This document shows positions 52,999 through 61,674 of a DNA stretch of 64,000 nucleotides, piece by piece. Position 1 is the first letter of the stretch. Each line of letters begins with the position of its first letter. Both the position numbers and the translations under genes were made by a program. Source of the stretch: Streptomyces netropsis (GTDB taxonomy: Bacteria > Actinomycetota > Actinomycetes > Streptomycetales > Streptomycetaceae); assembly GCF_014203545.1 (NCBI RefSeq), contig NZ_JACHJG010000009.1, positions 248,001 to 312,000 on the forward strand, given 5' to 3'. The notes beneath the pieces were generated by a model. That model was not told the DNA's origin. It saw only the letters and a program-made list of their open reading frames with translations, and searched no databases.

Positions 52999-54417
52999 TC
53001 AGCGCACGACCGGCACCGGCTGCTCCGGCACCCCCGCCACTGGGGCGGGGCTCGCCCGCCGGCGGCCGAGGTGGTTGAAGGCGAGGTTGAGGACGACCGC
53101 CGTGAGACAGCCGGCGCTGACCCCCGAATCCAGGATGATCTTCAGGGTCTCGGGGATGGCCGTGTTGTCGTAGAAGGTCTTGGAGACCACCGGGATCAGC
53201 CCCATACCCAGCGAGGTGGCGGCGATCAGCAGATTGTCGCCCTGCTCCAGGCCCGCCTTGCGCAGGACGTTGACGCCGCTGGCCGCGACCGTGCCGAAGA
53301 GCACGATGCCCGCGCCGCCGAGGACCGGCTGCGGCACGACGGCGATGAGCGAGGCGAAGACGGGGCTCAGTCCCAGCAGGACGAACATCAGGCCGCAGGC
53401 GGCGACGGTGTAGCGGCTGCGCACCTTGGTGATGGCGACCAGGCCGACGTTCTGGGCGAAGGCGCTGTTGGCGAAGCCGTTGAAGAGGGGGCTGAGCGCG
53501 GTGCCGAGCGTGTCCGCGCGCAGCCCGCCCGCGATGACCTTCTCGTCCGCCTCACGGCCGACGATCTCACCGAGCGCGAGCATGTCGGCGGTGCTCTCGG
53601 TCATGCAGACCAGCATGAGGATGCACATGGAGACGATGGCGGCGGCCTCGAAGACGGGGCTCCCGAAGTGGAACGGCGTGGGGAAGCCGACGACGGCGGC
53701 GTGCCGGGTGGCGGTGAAGTCGACCACCCCGGCCGGGATCGCGACGAGGGTGCCGGCGATCAGACCGAGCAGGATCGCGATCTGTTGCAGGAAGCCCCGC
53801 AGCAGCCGCCGCAGGACCAGCACGATCAGCAAAGTGACCCCGGCCAGGCCGAGGTTGGTCAGGGAGGTGGGTTTCTCCGGGTGGCCGCCCTGGATCCAGC
53901 CGAAGGAGACCGGCAGCAGGGTGACGCCGATCAGGGTGATGACGGTCCCGCTGACGATGGGCGGGAAGAAACGGACGAGTTTGCAGAAGTAGGGGGCGAG
54001 GAGGAAGCCGAGCGCACCGGCCACGATGACGGCCCCGAAGATGATCGGGAGGGCGTCCTTCTTGTCGGTCTGGGTGTCGGCGATGGCGAGCATCGGGGCG
54101 ACGCCCGCGAAGGAGACGCCGTTGACGAACGGCATCCTGGCCCCGACCTTCCAGAACCCGATCGTCTGGAGGAGCGTCGCGATGCCCGCCGTGAAGAGGG
54201 AGGCGCCCACCAGGAAGGTGATCTCCAGCGGGGAGAGCCCGATGTAGGCGCCGAGCACGAGAGGGGGCGCGACCACGCCCGCGTAGCTGGCGGCGACGTG
54301 CTGAAAGCCGGTGGCGATCAGCCGGCCCGGGCGGGGCAGCCGGTCCACGGGGTGGACGTCGCCGGTGTCGGCTGCCGGTTCGGGGCTTGGCTCGGTGAAC
54401 CTGGGCGCTGCGGCCAC
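52999..54417 (-). CDS. NCS2/NAT-family xanthine or urate permease
   Basis: The 472-residue transporter has about 12-14 transmembrane segments and the NAT signature QNVGLVAITKVRSR, preceded by NGFANSAFA, plus CMTESTADMLALGEIVG. The Q-N-x-G form is seen in urate and xanthine transporters. GTG at 54417 follows a perfect AGGAGG. It lies downstream of the uricase operon in the same direction. Confidence 0.9.
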   Translation of the reverse strand: MAAAPRFTEPSPEPAADTGDVHPVDRLPRPGRLIATGFQHVAASYAGVVAPPLVLGAYIGLSPLEITFLVGASLFTAGIATLLQTIGFWKVGARMPFVNGVSFAGVAPMLAIADTQTDKKDALPIIFGAVIVAGALGFLLAPYFCKLVRFFPPIVSGTVITLIGVTLLPVSFGWIQGGHPEKPTSLTNLGLAGVTLLIVLVLRRLLRGFLQQIAILLGLIAGTLVAIPAGVVDFTATRHAAVVGFPTPFHFGSPVFEAAAIVSMCILMLVCMTESTADMLALGEIVGREADEKVIAGGLRADTLGTALSPLFNGFANSAFAQNVGLVAITKVRSRYTVAACGLMFVLLGLSPVFASLIAVVPQPVLGGAGIVLFGTVAASGVNVLRKAGLEQGDNLLIAATSLGMGLIPVVSKTFYDNTAIPETLKIILDSGVSAGCLTAVVLNLAFNHLGRRRASPAPVAGVPEQPVPVVR

Positions 54418-54740
54418 GGGTGCCTCCTGTCGGGGTTTCGTGTCACCGGTTGCCTGGCCGGCGGATCTTCGGGCTGCGGTTTGTCCTGCCGACGGCGGCG
54501 GATCCTCGGGCTGCGGTTTGTCCTGCCGACAGCGGCGGATCTTCGGGCTGCGGGCCGGCTCTGCCGCCTGCGGCGCCGGGCGCCTCTCGCCTGGCCGGCG
54601 AATCTTCGGCTGCGGGCCGTCTGTGCCGCCTGCGGCGGCAAGCGCCCTGCGGGCGCGTCCTCAAACGCCGGACGGGCTGAATTGACCGCTGCCCGTGGGT
54701 CCCGGCGGGACCCACGGGCCCCGGCTGAGGGCCGTCCCCC
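54418..54740. repeat. 323-bp repeat-filled gap (37-bp tandem units plus dispersed repeat copy C)
   Basis: GGCGGATC(T/C)TCGGGCTGCG begins units at 54460, 54497 and 54534, exactly 37 bp apart, with a diverged unit at 54597. At 54626-54677 lies copy C of the dispersed repeat (50 of 52 bases match copy B, inverted). No credible gene is present; the frames crossing it are repeat-derived. Confidence 0.75.
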
Positions 54741-56141
54741 TCAGCCGAGTCTTCGGGCGATCCGGGCGAGGCGCCGGGCCTCCCGCCGGGCGTCCCGCGC
54801 GATGGTGTCCTCGTCGGCGGTGACGAGCCGGCCGGCCTCGACGACCGGCTTGCCGTTGATCAGGGAGAGGGTGACCGGTGCGGCGGCGCCGAGGACGAGG
54901 GCGGCGACCGGGTCGGCGATGGTGGAGTGGCCGAGGCCGTCGAGCTTCCACAGCACGAGGTCGGCGAGCTTGCCGGGCTCCAGCGAGCCCGTTTCGTCCG
55001 CCCGCCCGAGCACCCGCGCACCGCCGTGGGTGCCCAGCCTCAGGGCCTGCCGGACGTTCAACGCGCCTTCGCCGCCCGCCAGTCGGTGGACGAGGAGGGC
55101 GTTGCGCAGCTCGGTGTGCAGTTCGCCGGACTCGTTGGAGGCGGTGCCGTCGACGCCGAGGCCGACGGGGACGCCCGCCTTCAGCATGTCGGGGACGCGG
55201 GCGGTGCCGGCCGCGAGCCGGGCGTTGGAGGAGGGACAGTGGGCCACGCCGGTGCCGGTGCGGGCGAAGGCCTCGATGTCGGTGTCGTTCATATGGACGC
55301 AGTGGGCCATCCACACGTCCTCGCCGAGCCAGCCGGTGGACTCGAAGTAGTCGGTCGGGCCCATGCCGAACAGCTCCTTGCAGAACTGCTCCTCCTCGAC
55401 CGTCTCCGAGCCGTGCGTGTGCAGCCGCACGCCCTTGCGCCGGGCCAGCGCGGCGGCCTCCCGCAGGAGTTCGGTGGAGACGGAGAACGGCGAGCAGGGC
55501 GCGACCCCGACGCGCAGCATCGAGTCGAAGCCCGCGTCGTGGTGGGTGTCGATGGCCTCCTCGGTCGCCAGGAGCGCCGCCTCGGTGGTCTCCACCGCGA
55601 AGTCCGGCGGCAGCCCGCCGGCCGACTTCCCGCGGTCCATCGAGCCGCGGGTGGGGCTGAACCGTACGCCCATCTCCCGGGCGGCGCGGATCTCGGCGCC
55701 GAGGAGGTCGCCCGCACCGCGGGGGAAGACGTAGTGGTGGTCCATGGCGGTGGTGACGCCACCGCGGACCATCATGGCGAGGGAGCCCCGGGCCGCCGCG
55801 TAGACCATGTCCTCGTCGATGCGCGACCAGGTGGGGTAGAGGGCGACGAGCCAGTCGAAGAGGTTGGCGTCCTGGGCGAGGCCGCGGGTGAGCCACTGGT
55901 AGAAGTGGTGGTGGGTGTTGACGAGTCCGGGGGTGAGCAGATGGCCGGTGCCGTCGACGCGTCGGACGACGTTGGTGAGGCCCTCGGGGGCGGCCCCCGG
56001 GCCCACCGATTCGATTCTGTTGCCGGCGACGACGACATGGCCCGAGGCGTACTCGGTGTCGTGCGCGTCCACGGTGGCGACGGCGCAGTTCTCGATGACG
56101 ACGCGCGTCGGCGCGCCGCCGGGGGCCGGGGATGCTGCCAT
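54741..56141 (-). CDS. 8-oxoguanine deaminase-like amidohydrolase
   Basis: The 466-residue protein belongs to the TrzN/AtzB-8-oxoguanine deaminase branch. Metal ligands are in LVNTHHHFYQWLTRGLAQDA, LHTHGSE, AHCVHM and LGVDGTASNES. In this family it deaminates 8-oxoguanine to urate, feeding the uricase encoded directly upstream in the same operon. Related members act on other purines or triazines. Confidence 0.85.
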   Translation of the reverse strand: MAASPAPGGAPTRVVIENCAVATVDAHDTEYASGHVVVAGNRIESVGPGAAPEGLTNVVRRVDGTGHLLTPGLVNTHHHFYQWLTRGLAQDANLFDWLVALYPTWSRIDEDMVYAAARGSLAMMVRGGVTTAMDHHYVFPRGAGDLLGAEIRAAREMGVRFSPTRGSMDRGKSAGGLPPDFAVETTEAALLATEEAIDTHHDAGFDSMLRVGVAPCSPFSVSTELLREAAALARRKGVRLHTHGSETVEEEQFCKELFGMGPTDYFESTGWLGEDVWMAHCVHMNDTDIEAFARTGTGVAHCPSSNARLAAGTARVPDMLKAGVPVGLGVDGTASNESGELHTELRNALLVHRLAGGEGALNVRQALRLGTHGGARVLGRADETGSLEPGKLADLVLWKLDGLGHSTIADPVAALVLGAAAPVTLSLINGKPVVEAGRLVTADEDTIARDARREARRLARIARRLG

Positions 56142-56169
56142 GGTGGTCCTCGTTCTGTCGGGGGTGCGC

Positions 56170-57072
56170 TCAGAGGTTCGTCAGATCGACCGGGATGCGC
56201 TGTTCGGCGCCGTCGCGCAGGACGGTCGCCTCGATGAGGCCGTAGGGCCGGTCGGCGGCGAAGTACACGGCGCCGTCGGCGGTGTCGTTCTTGATGCCGA
56301 ACGGCGAGAGGTCCGCGAGGAAGTGGTGCTTGTTGGGGAGCGAGAGCCGGATCTCCTCGATCTCCGGGCCCCGCTCGACGACCCGTGAGCCCATCGCGTA
56401 GAGGGTCTGCTGGAGGGAAAGGGAGTAGGTCTCCGCGAAGGCGCCCAGCAGGTCCCGGCGCGCCTGTCCGTAGGAGCGGTCCCAGTCCGGCTCGGGCCGC
56501 GCGTCGTCGCTCCAGGCGTGTCGCCAGCGGGCGTGCACCTCGGTGGCGAGGATCCGGTCGCCGGTCTCCTGGAGCGTGGTGTAGCGGTCCTTGACGTAAC
56601 CGCGGAACTCGGAGTCGGTGGTGTTCATCACCACGAGGTCCTTGAGCCCCGAGACGATCTGCCAGGCCGAGCCGTCGAAGGTGATCTGCGCGGTGCGCGT
56701 CTCCTGGTTCGCGCGGACGAAGGAGTGCTCGCCCGGGCCGGGGGTCGCGATCCGCTCCCAGGCGTACTCCTCGATGCGGATGCGCGCGCCGGTGACCGGC
56801 TCCTGGCTGGTGACGAAGTGGCGGGCCAGGTGGATGCCGAACTGCTCGGCCGTTTCGATGCCGTGTTCCTTGGCGAAGGCGAACACGGTGTTCTTGGTGG
56901 CGTCGGTCGTCAGGACGTTGGTGTTGGATCCGGAGAGGTGGACCTCGTCCATGTCTCCGGAGAGCGCCACCGAGACGTTGAGGTCCTTGACGTGGTGGAC
57001 GGCCCCGTCGCGGGTGACCTTGAGGACGCGGTTCTCGGCTTTGCCGTACTGGTTCTGGCCAAGGATGGGCAT
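56170..57072 (-). CDS. uox: Uricase (urate oxidase)
   Basis: The 300-residue cofactor-free oxidase has GQNQYGKAENRVLKV (catalytic Lys region), LTTDATKNTVFAFAKEHGI with the active-site Thr, SFVRANQETRT and the C-terminal NKHHFLADLSPFGIKND. It converts urate to 5-hydroxyisourate. It is seven bases from uraH, the next enzyme. Confidence 0.96.
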   Translation of the reverse strand: MPILGQNQYGKAENRVLKVTRDGAVHHVKDLNVSVALSGDMDEVHLSGSNTNVLTTDATKNTVFAFAKEHGIETAEQFGIHLARHFVTSQEPVTGARIRIEEYAWERIATPGPGEHSFVRANQETRTAQITFDGSAWQIVSGLKDLVVMNTTDSEFRGYVKDRYTTLQETGDRILATEVHARWRHAWSDDARPEPDWDRSYGQARRDLLGAFAETYSLSLQQTLYAMGSRVVERGPEIEEIRLSLPNKHHFLADLSPFGIKNDTADGAVYFAADRPYGLIEATVLRDGAEQRIPVDLTNL

Positions 57073-57079
57073 GGGCGTG

Positions 57080-57436
57080 CTAGCTCCCTCGGTATACGGA
57101 GTAGCCGAACGGGTTGAGCAGCAGCGGTAGGTGGTAGTGCTCGCCCGGTGTGACGGCGAAGGCGACCGTCACCTCGGGGAAGAAGGCTGCGCCCGCGGCT
57201 TGGCTGCGTGCGAGATACGGCTCGACGGAGAAGGTGAGCCGTGCGTGGGTCGTGCCCTCCGGCAGTGCCGGGAGGTCCTTGCAGCGCCCGTCCGCGTCCG
57301 TCTTCGCGTGGCCGACCACGCGGTACTGATCGCTGTCGCCGCGGGCGGACAGCTCGACGGCGACGCTCCCGGCGGGGCTGCCGGTGCTGGTGTCCAGGAT
57401 GTGGGTGGACACCGAGGCGGTCTCCTCGCTGCTCAT
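57080..57436 (-). CDS. uraH: 5-hydroxyisourate hydrolase
   Basis: A 118-residue transthyretin-related protein with STHILDTSTGSPA near the N-terminus and the diagnostic C-terminal YRGS. It opens 5-hydroxyisourate to OHCU. It overlaps uraD by four bases. Confidence 0.95.
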   Translation of the reverse strand: MSSEETASVSTHILDTSTGSPAGSVAVELSARGDSDQYRVVGHAKTDADGRCKDLPALPEGTTHARLTFSVEPYLARSQAAGAAFFPEVTVAFAVTPGEHYHLPLLLNPFGYSVYRGS

Positions 57437-57960
57437 GGTGGGGCTCCTTCGCCGTCGGGTGCTGCCGCGAGCCGGGCCAGCCGGATGCGGTTGATCTTGC
57501 CCAGTTCCCCTCGCACGATCTCGCGTTCGTGTTCCGGCGCGTTGTCGATCCGATGACGTACGGCGTCGCGCATCTGTTCGCCGGTGAGTCCGGTGGCGCA
57601 GATCAGGAAGACGTGCCCGAACTTCTCCTGGTAGGCCAGGCCGAGTTCGAGCATCTCGGCCCGGAGCGCGTCGGGGGCGTCCGTCATCCCCCGCTGTTCG
57701 CGGGCGGACGCCGGATCGCCCGGCTCCGGGCGTCCGATCGGCGGATGTCCGGCCATCGCCTCGGCCAGGTCCGCCGCCGTGAGATGGGCCGTGGCGGTGT
57801 CGCCCGCGGCGAGCAGGGACGCGGTGTCGGGATACGGGCGCCGGGCGAGGATCTCGTCGCCCCAGGCCGCGCTGGCGCAGACTTCGCGCAGGGCGGCCCG
57901 GGCGGCGCGGTCCTCGGCGGCGTTGAACCGGGTGAGCCCCGGCGTCGGACTCGAAGTCAC
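57433..57960 (-). CDS. uraD: OHCU decarboxylase
   Basis: The 175-residue helical protein has FNAAEDRAARAALREVC, AMAGHPPIG (catalytic His), EQRGM and EKFGHVFLICATG, all typical of UraD. It makes S-allantoin. GTG at 57960 follows GGAGG at 6 bases. First gene of the operon uraD-uraH-uox-deaminase, possibly with the permease. Confidence 0.94.
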   Translation of the reverse strand: MTSSPTPGLTRFNAAEDRAARAALREVCASAAWGDEILARRPYPDTASLLAAGDTATAHLTAADLAEAMAGHPPIGRPEPGDPASAREQRGMTDAPDALRAEMLELGLAYQEKFGHVFLICATGLTGEQMRDAVRHRIDNAPEHEREIVRGELGKINRIRLARLAAAPDGEGAPP

Positions 57961-58031
57961 GGCAGCCTCCGCGGCGCTTGCGTGCTGTGCTCGGACGGGC
58001 TGCGCATAGCTAACGCCCTCGGCAACACCGC

Positions 58032-58048
58032 GTCAACACTTTGTTGAA
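58032..58048. promoter_or_regulatory. GTCAAC-N5-GTTGAA dyad before uraD
   Basis: Near-identical to the palindrome before allB (one mismatched outer pair), 72 bases upstream of uraD. The uraD and caspase genes diverge here, so it could serve either. Confidence 0.6.
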
Positions 58049-58230
58049 ATTCCCGTGGAGTGGCGGGTGAACGCGGGAACCGACGTCCGGATACCGGATG
58101 CCCGAGGGGGGGTGATGGTCCGATCGAGGCGTCTTGTCCGATTGATGATTACGCCGACGAAGGCCACGGCACCCATACCGCGAACCACGGAGATGCCGCG
58201 GACGAGCGCCGTCCGCACGGAGGGAACACC

Positions 58231-59091
58231 ATGCCCACTGGCCTGTCGATCCACATCGGTCTGAACAAAGTCGACCCCGACAAGTACGACGGCTGGGACG
58301 GCGAACTCAACGCCTGCGAGAACGACGCCCGGGACATGGCCGAGCTCGCCAAGGGCTTGGACTACCGGAACCGGACGATGCTGCTGACGGCGGACGCGAC
58401 CGTCGAGAACGTCACCGCGGTGCTGAAGAAGGCCGCGAAGGAGCTCAAGAGCGGCGACATCCTCTTCCTCACCTACTCCGGACACGGCGGCCAGGTCCCC
58501 GACCTCAACGGCGACGAGGAGGACCGGCAGGACGAGACCTGGGTCCTCTTCGACCGGCAGTTCGTCGACGACGAACTGTACGAGCTGTACGGGGCCTTCG
58601 AGGACGGTGTGCGCATCGTCGTGCTGTCGGACAGCTGCCACAGCGGAAGCGTCGCCGAGCAGGTGACCGGGATGCTCGCGCCCGAGGCGCTGGAGAGCGT
58701 CTTCGGCACCCGGGAGCCGAAGGAGGCGGAGAAGAAGATCAAGGCTCTGCCGCTCTACCTGAACAACAAGCTGTACAAGCGCGACAAGACGCTCTACGAC
58801 CGAATCCAGCAGGAGCTGCCCGCCAAGGACGTCCGGGAGATCGGGGCCAGCATCCTGCTGATCTCCGGCTGCCAGGACGACCAGACCTCCATGGACGGCC
58901 CCGTCAACGGCGCGTTCACCGGTGCGCTGCTGAGCGTCTGGGACGGCGGGACGGGATTCTCCGGCGACTACCAGGCACTGCACCGCGGGATCAAGCAGGA
59001 GCTGCGCGGCGAGTACCTCCAGAGCCCCAATCTCTTCCTGGCCGGCCGGCCCGACCCGGAGTTCGTCGAGCAGCGGCCGTTCTCCATCTGA
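58231..59091 (+). CDS. Caspase-fold protease (bacterial metacaspase/orthocaspase)
   Basis: The 286-residue protein is a p20-type caspase domain: the start region LSIHIGLNKVDP, catalytic His85 in TYSGHGGQVPDLNGDEEDRQDETW and catalytic Cys136 in LSDSCHSGSV. An acidic run after the His resembles the Ca-binding region of metacaspases, which cut after Arg or Lys. It has no extra domain or signal peptide. It stands alone between uraD and the HTH gene. ATG at 58231 follows GGAGGGA. Confidence 0.88.
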   Translation: MPTGLSIHIGLNKVDPDKYDGWDGELNACENDARDMAELAKGLDYRNRTMLLTADATVENVTAVLKKAAKELKSGDILFLTYSGHGGQVPDLNGDEEDRQDETWVLFDRQFVDDELYELYGAFEDGVRIVVLSDSCHSGSVAEQVTGMLAPEALESVFGTREPKEAEKKIKALPLYLNNKLYKRDKTLYDRIQQELPAKDVREIGASILLISGCQDDQTSMDGPVNGAFTGALLSVWDGGTGFSGDYQALHRGIKQELRGEYLQSPNLFLAGRPDPEFVEQRPFSI

Positions 59092-59108
59092 CCGGCTCCG
59101 CCGCGCCC

Positions 59109-59504
59109 TTATCCCGCGTCCCCTCCCGAGCCACCCCGGGCGGCGTTCTCCCTGTTCAGGTAGTTGTAGACGGTGAAGCGGCTGACGCCGAGCGCGCCGG
59201 CCACCGTCTCCACGCCGTGCCGTACCGAGAAGGCGCCGCGCTGCTCGAGGACCCGTACGACCGACTGCTTGGTCCGGCGGTCCAGCTCCGCGAGCGGCAT
59301 GCCGTGGCGGCGTTCCAGCTCGGCGAGGATGTGGTCCAGCGAGTCGGACAGATGGGGCAGTCGCACGGCCACGACCGGGCGGCCCTCCCAGGACAGCACC
59401 ACGTCGTCGCCCTCGGCCCGGTCCGGGTCGACCATCTCCCCGCCCATGGCCTCGACGAGCGGTCTGACCGCGTCGCGGAAGGGACCCGCCGCCGACTCCG
59501 TCAC
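59109..59504 (-). CDS. DNA-binding protein with YheO/DauR-type helix-turn-helix
   Basis: A 131-residue protein. The N-terminal half (VVLSWEGRPVVAVRLPHLSDSLDHIL) is a small sensor-like domain; the C-terminal half (KQSVVRVLEQRGAFSVRHGVETVAGALGVSRFTVYNYLN) matches the HTH_22 domain of YheO/DauR regulators. It is translationally coupled to the small gene upstream and could be a local regulator of the gcl or uric-acid genes. Confidence 0.75.
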   Translation of the reverse strand: MTESAAGPFRDAVRPLVEAMGGEMVDPDRAEGDDVVLSWEGRPVVAVRLPHLSDSLDHILAELERRHGMPLAELDRRTKQSVVRVLEQRGAFSVRHGVETVAGALGVSRFTVYNYLNRENAARGGSGGDAG

Positions 59505-59752
59505 GACCCGTCCTCCGGAACCACGTTGATCTGCAGCGACACCCGGGTGGCGCCCGCCCGGAGCGACTCGCGCACCAGCTCGTCCACCGCCGCCAGCACG
59601 GCTTCGGCCCCGCCCTCGGCGGTGTTGCCGAACGGGCCGACGTCGACGGCGTCCAGCGGGGCGCCCTGGACCACCTCACGGGCCACCACCGCGTGGGGCG
59701 GGGCCTCGTCGAGATCGAACGGCTCGGTCGTGAATTCCACTCTCAATCGCAC
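59501..59752 (-). CDS. Small ligand-binding-like hypothetical protein (MTH1187-like)
   Basis: An 83-residue protein with a ferredoxin-like pattern (VRLRVEFTTEPFDLDEAPPHAVV; AEAVLAAVDELVRESLRAGATRVSLQINVV), somewhat like thiamine-binding MTH1187/YkoF proteins. GTG at 59752 or TTG at 59761 may be the start. It overlaps the HTH gene by four bases. Confidence 0.6.
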   Translation of the reverse strand: MRLRVEFTTEPFDLDEAPPHAVVAREVVQGAPLDAVDVGPFGNTAEGGAEAVLAAVDELVRESLRAGATRVSLQINVVPEDGS

Positions 59753-59824
59753 GCGGCCCAACCTACTGCGCGCGTCCGTCGTCGGCGCGGCCCCTCTTGA
59801 CAGCCTTCCCGCAGCGCGGGCAGG

Positions 59825-59862
59825 CTTCCGTCAAGCAGAAGTGAACTTCCGCAATACGGAAG
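59825..59862. promoter_or_regulatory. Tandem CTTCCG-N5-CGGAAG sites before hyi
   Basis: A degenerate site, CTTCCG-N5-CAGAAG (59825-59841), is followed 21 bp on by a perfect one (59846-59862), 13 bases before the start codon. The arrangement mirrors that before allR, supporting shared AllR control. Confidence 0.65.
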
Positions 59863-59875
59863 GATTTCCTGGCCG

Positions 59876-60700
59876 ATGAGCCTCCGCGATCAGCGCTTCG
59901 ATGTGAACCTCTCGATCCTCTTCACCGAACTCCCGCTCCTGGAGCGCCCGGCGGCCGCCGCCGCGGCCGGCTTCACGGCGGTCGAGCTGTGGTGGCCCTG
60001 GCCCACGACCCCCACCCCCGACCCTGCCGAACTCGACGCCCTGCGCGCCGCGTTGAGCGGGGCGGGCACCCAGTTGGTGGGGCTGAACCTCTACGCCGGC
60101 GAGCTGCCCGGGCCGGACCGGGGCGCGCTGTCCGTACCGGGCGCGGAATCCGACCGCTTCCGCGCCAACGTCGACGTCGCGGCCGACTTCGCCCGGTCGG
60201 TGGGGTGCACGGCGCTCAACGCCCTGTACGGCAACCGCGTCGACGGCGCGGACCCGTGGGAGCAGGACGCCCTCGCGCTGGAGAACCTGACGCTCGCGGC
60301 CCACGCCGCCGACCGGGTGGGGGCGACCCTGCTGATCGAGGCGCTGAACGCACCCGAGTCCCCGCGGTACCCGCTCGTCACCGCCGCCTCGGCGGTCGAG
60401 GTCGTGGACCGGGTCAACGCGGCCACCGGGCTCGGCAACGCCCGGTTCCTGATGGACCTGTACCACCTGTCGAGGAACGGCGAGGACCTGCGCGAGGCCA
60501 TCGACCGCTACGCCGACCGGACCGGCCACGTACAGATCGCGGACGACCCGGGCCGCGGCGCGCCCGGCACCGGCGGGCTCGACTTCACCGAGCTGCTCGA
60601 CCGGCTGGGGAAGGCCGGCTACGACGGGTGGATCGGCCTCGAGTACAAGCCGGACGGGCCGAGCGCGGACGCGTTCGGCTGGCTGCCCCGCACGGGCTGA
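59876..60700 (+). CDS. hyi: Hydroxypyruvate isomerase-family TIM barrel
   Basis: The 274-residue xylose-isomerase-like barrel has FDVNLSILFTELPLLERPAAAAAAGFTAVELWWPW, LLIEALN, FLMDLYHLSRNGEDL and HVQIADDPGRGAPGTGGLDF, as in Hyi/OtnI proteins. It interconverts hydroxypyruvate and tartronate semialdehyde. First gene of hyi-glxR-gcl. Confidence 0.9.
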   Translation: MSLRDQRFDVNLSILFTELPLLERPAAAAAAGFTAVELWWPWPTTPTPDPAELDALRAALSGAGTQLVGLNLYAGELPGPDRGALSVPGAESDRFRANVDVAADFARSVGCTALNALYGNRVDGADPWEQDALALENLTLAAHAADRVGATLLIEALNAPESPRYPLVTAASAVEVVDRVNAATGLGNARFLMDLYHLSRNGEDLREAIDRYADRTGHVQIADDPGRGAPGTGGLDFTELLDRLGKAGYDGWIGLEYKPDGPSADAFGWLPRTG

Positions 60701-60771
60701 CCTCGCCGCGGCGCGCACCCCGAAGGCGCACGGCCCCGCCGCACCTCACCGCACGTCACCGAGAGGACGCC

Positions 60772-61674
60772 ATGAGCAACACCCCGCTGCCCGCCGTCGC
60801 CTGGATAGGCCTCGGCATCATGGGCTCGCCCATGTCCGAGAACCTGATCAAGGCCGGTTACCGCGTCACGGGCTTCACCCTCGAACAGGACAAGCTCGAC
60901 CGCCTCGCCGCGGCGGGCGGCACCGCCGCCGCCTCCGTCGCCGAGGCCGTCCGGGGCGCCGACGTCGTCATCACCATGGTTCCCGCCTCCCCCCAGGTCG
61001 AGGCCGTCGCCTACGGCGAGGACGGCATCCTCGCCCACGCCCGGGACGGGGCGCTGCTGATCGACATGTCGTCCATCACGCCGCGGACCTCCGTGGAGCT
61101 GGCCGCGGCGGCCGCCGCGGCCGGCCGGGGCCTGCGGGTCCTGGACGCCCCGGTCTCCGGCGGCGAGGCGGGGGCCGTCGAGGCCGTCCTGTCGATCATG
61201 GTCGGTGGCGACCGGGCCGACTTCGACGCCGCCCGGCCCGTCCTCGACGCCCTCGGCACCACCGTCGTGCACTGCGGGCCGCACGGCGCCGGACAGACCG
61301 TCAAGGCCGCCAATCAACTGATCGTCGCGGTCAACATCCAGGCCTGCGCCGAGGCCGTGGTCTTCCTGGAGAAGTCCGGGGTCGACCTCGCCGCCGCGCT
61401 GGACGTGCTGAACGGCGGACTCGCCGGATCGGCCGTGCTGACCCGCAAGAAGCACAACTTCCTGGGCCGCGACTTCGTGCCGGGCTTCCGGATCGAGCTG
61501 CACCACAAGGACATGGGCATCGTCACCGACGCGGCCCGTGCCGTCGGCGCGGCCCTGCCGGTCGGCGGGGTGGTCGCCGGGCTGGTCGGCGCGGCACGCG
61601 CGCAGGGCGACGGCGGCCTCGACCACTCGGCGCTGCTGCGCGGTGTCGAGCGGCTGTCGGGGACCGCGTCGTGA
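60772..61674 (+). CDS. glxR: Tartronate semialdehyde reductase
   Basis: The 300-residue beta-hydroxyacid dehydrogenase has the Rossmann loop IGLGIMGSPMSENLIKAGY, DAPVSGGEAGA, catalytic Lys in GQTVKAANQL and GFRIELHHKDMGI. It reduces tartronate semialdehyde to glycerate. It overlaps gcl by four bases (GTGA). Confidence 0.93.
   Translation: MSNTPLPAVAWIGLGIMGSPMSENLIKAGYRVTGFTLEQDKLDRLAAAGGTAAASVAEAVRGADVVITMVPASPQVEAVAYGEDGILAHARDGALLIDMSSITPRTSVELAAAAAAAGRGLRVLDAPVSGGEAGAVEAVLSIMVGGDRADFDAARPVLDALGTTVVHCGPHGAGQTVKAANQLIVAVNIQACAEAVVFLEKSGVDLAAALDVLNGGLAGSAVLTRKKHNFLGRDFVPGFRIELHHKDMGIVTDAARAVGAALPVGGVVAGLVGAARAQGDGGLDHSALLRGVERLSGTAS

Noticed and set aside
54460..54600. Possible CRISPR array in the 37-bp repeats
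   Set aside because: Units are contiguous tandem copies with no unique spacers, only three good copies, and no cas genes.
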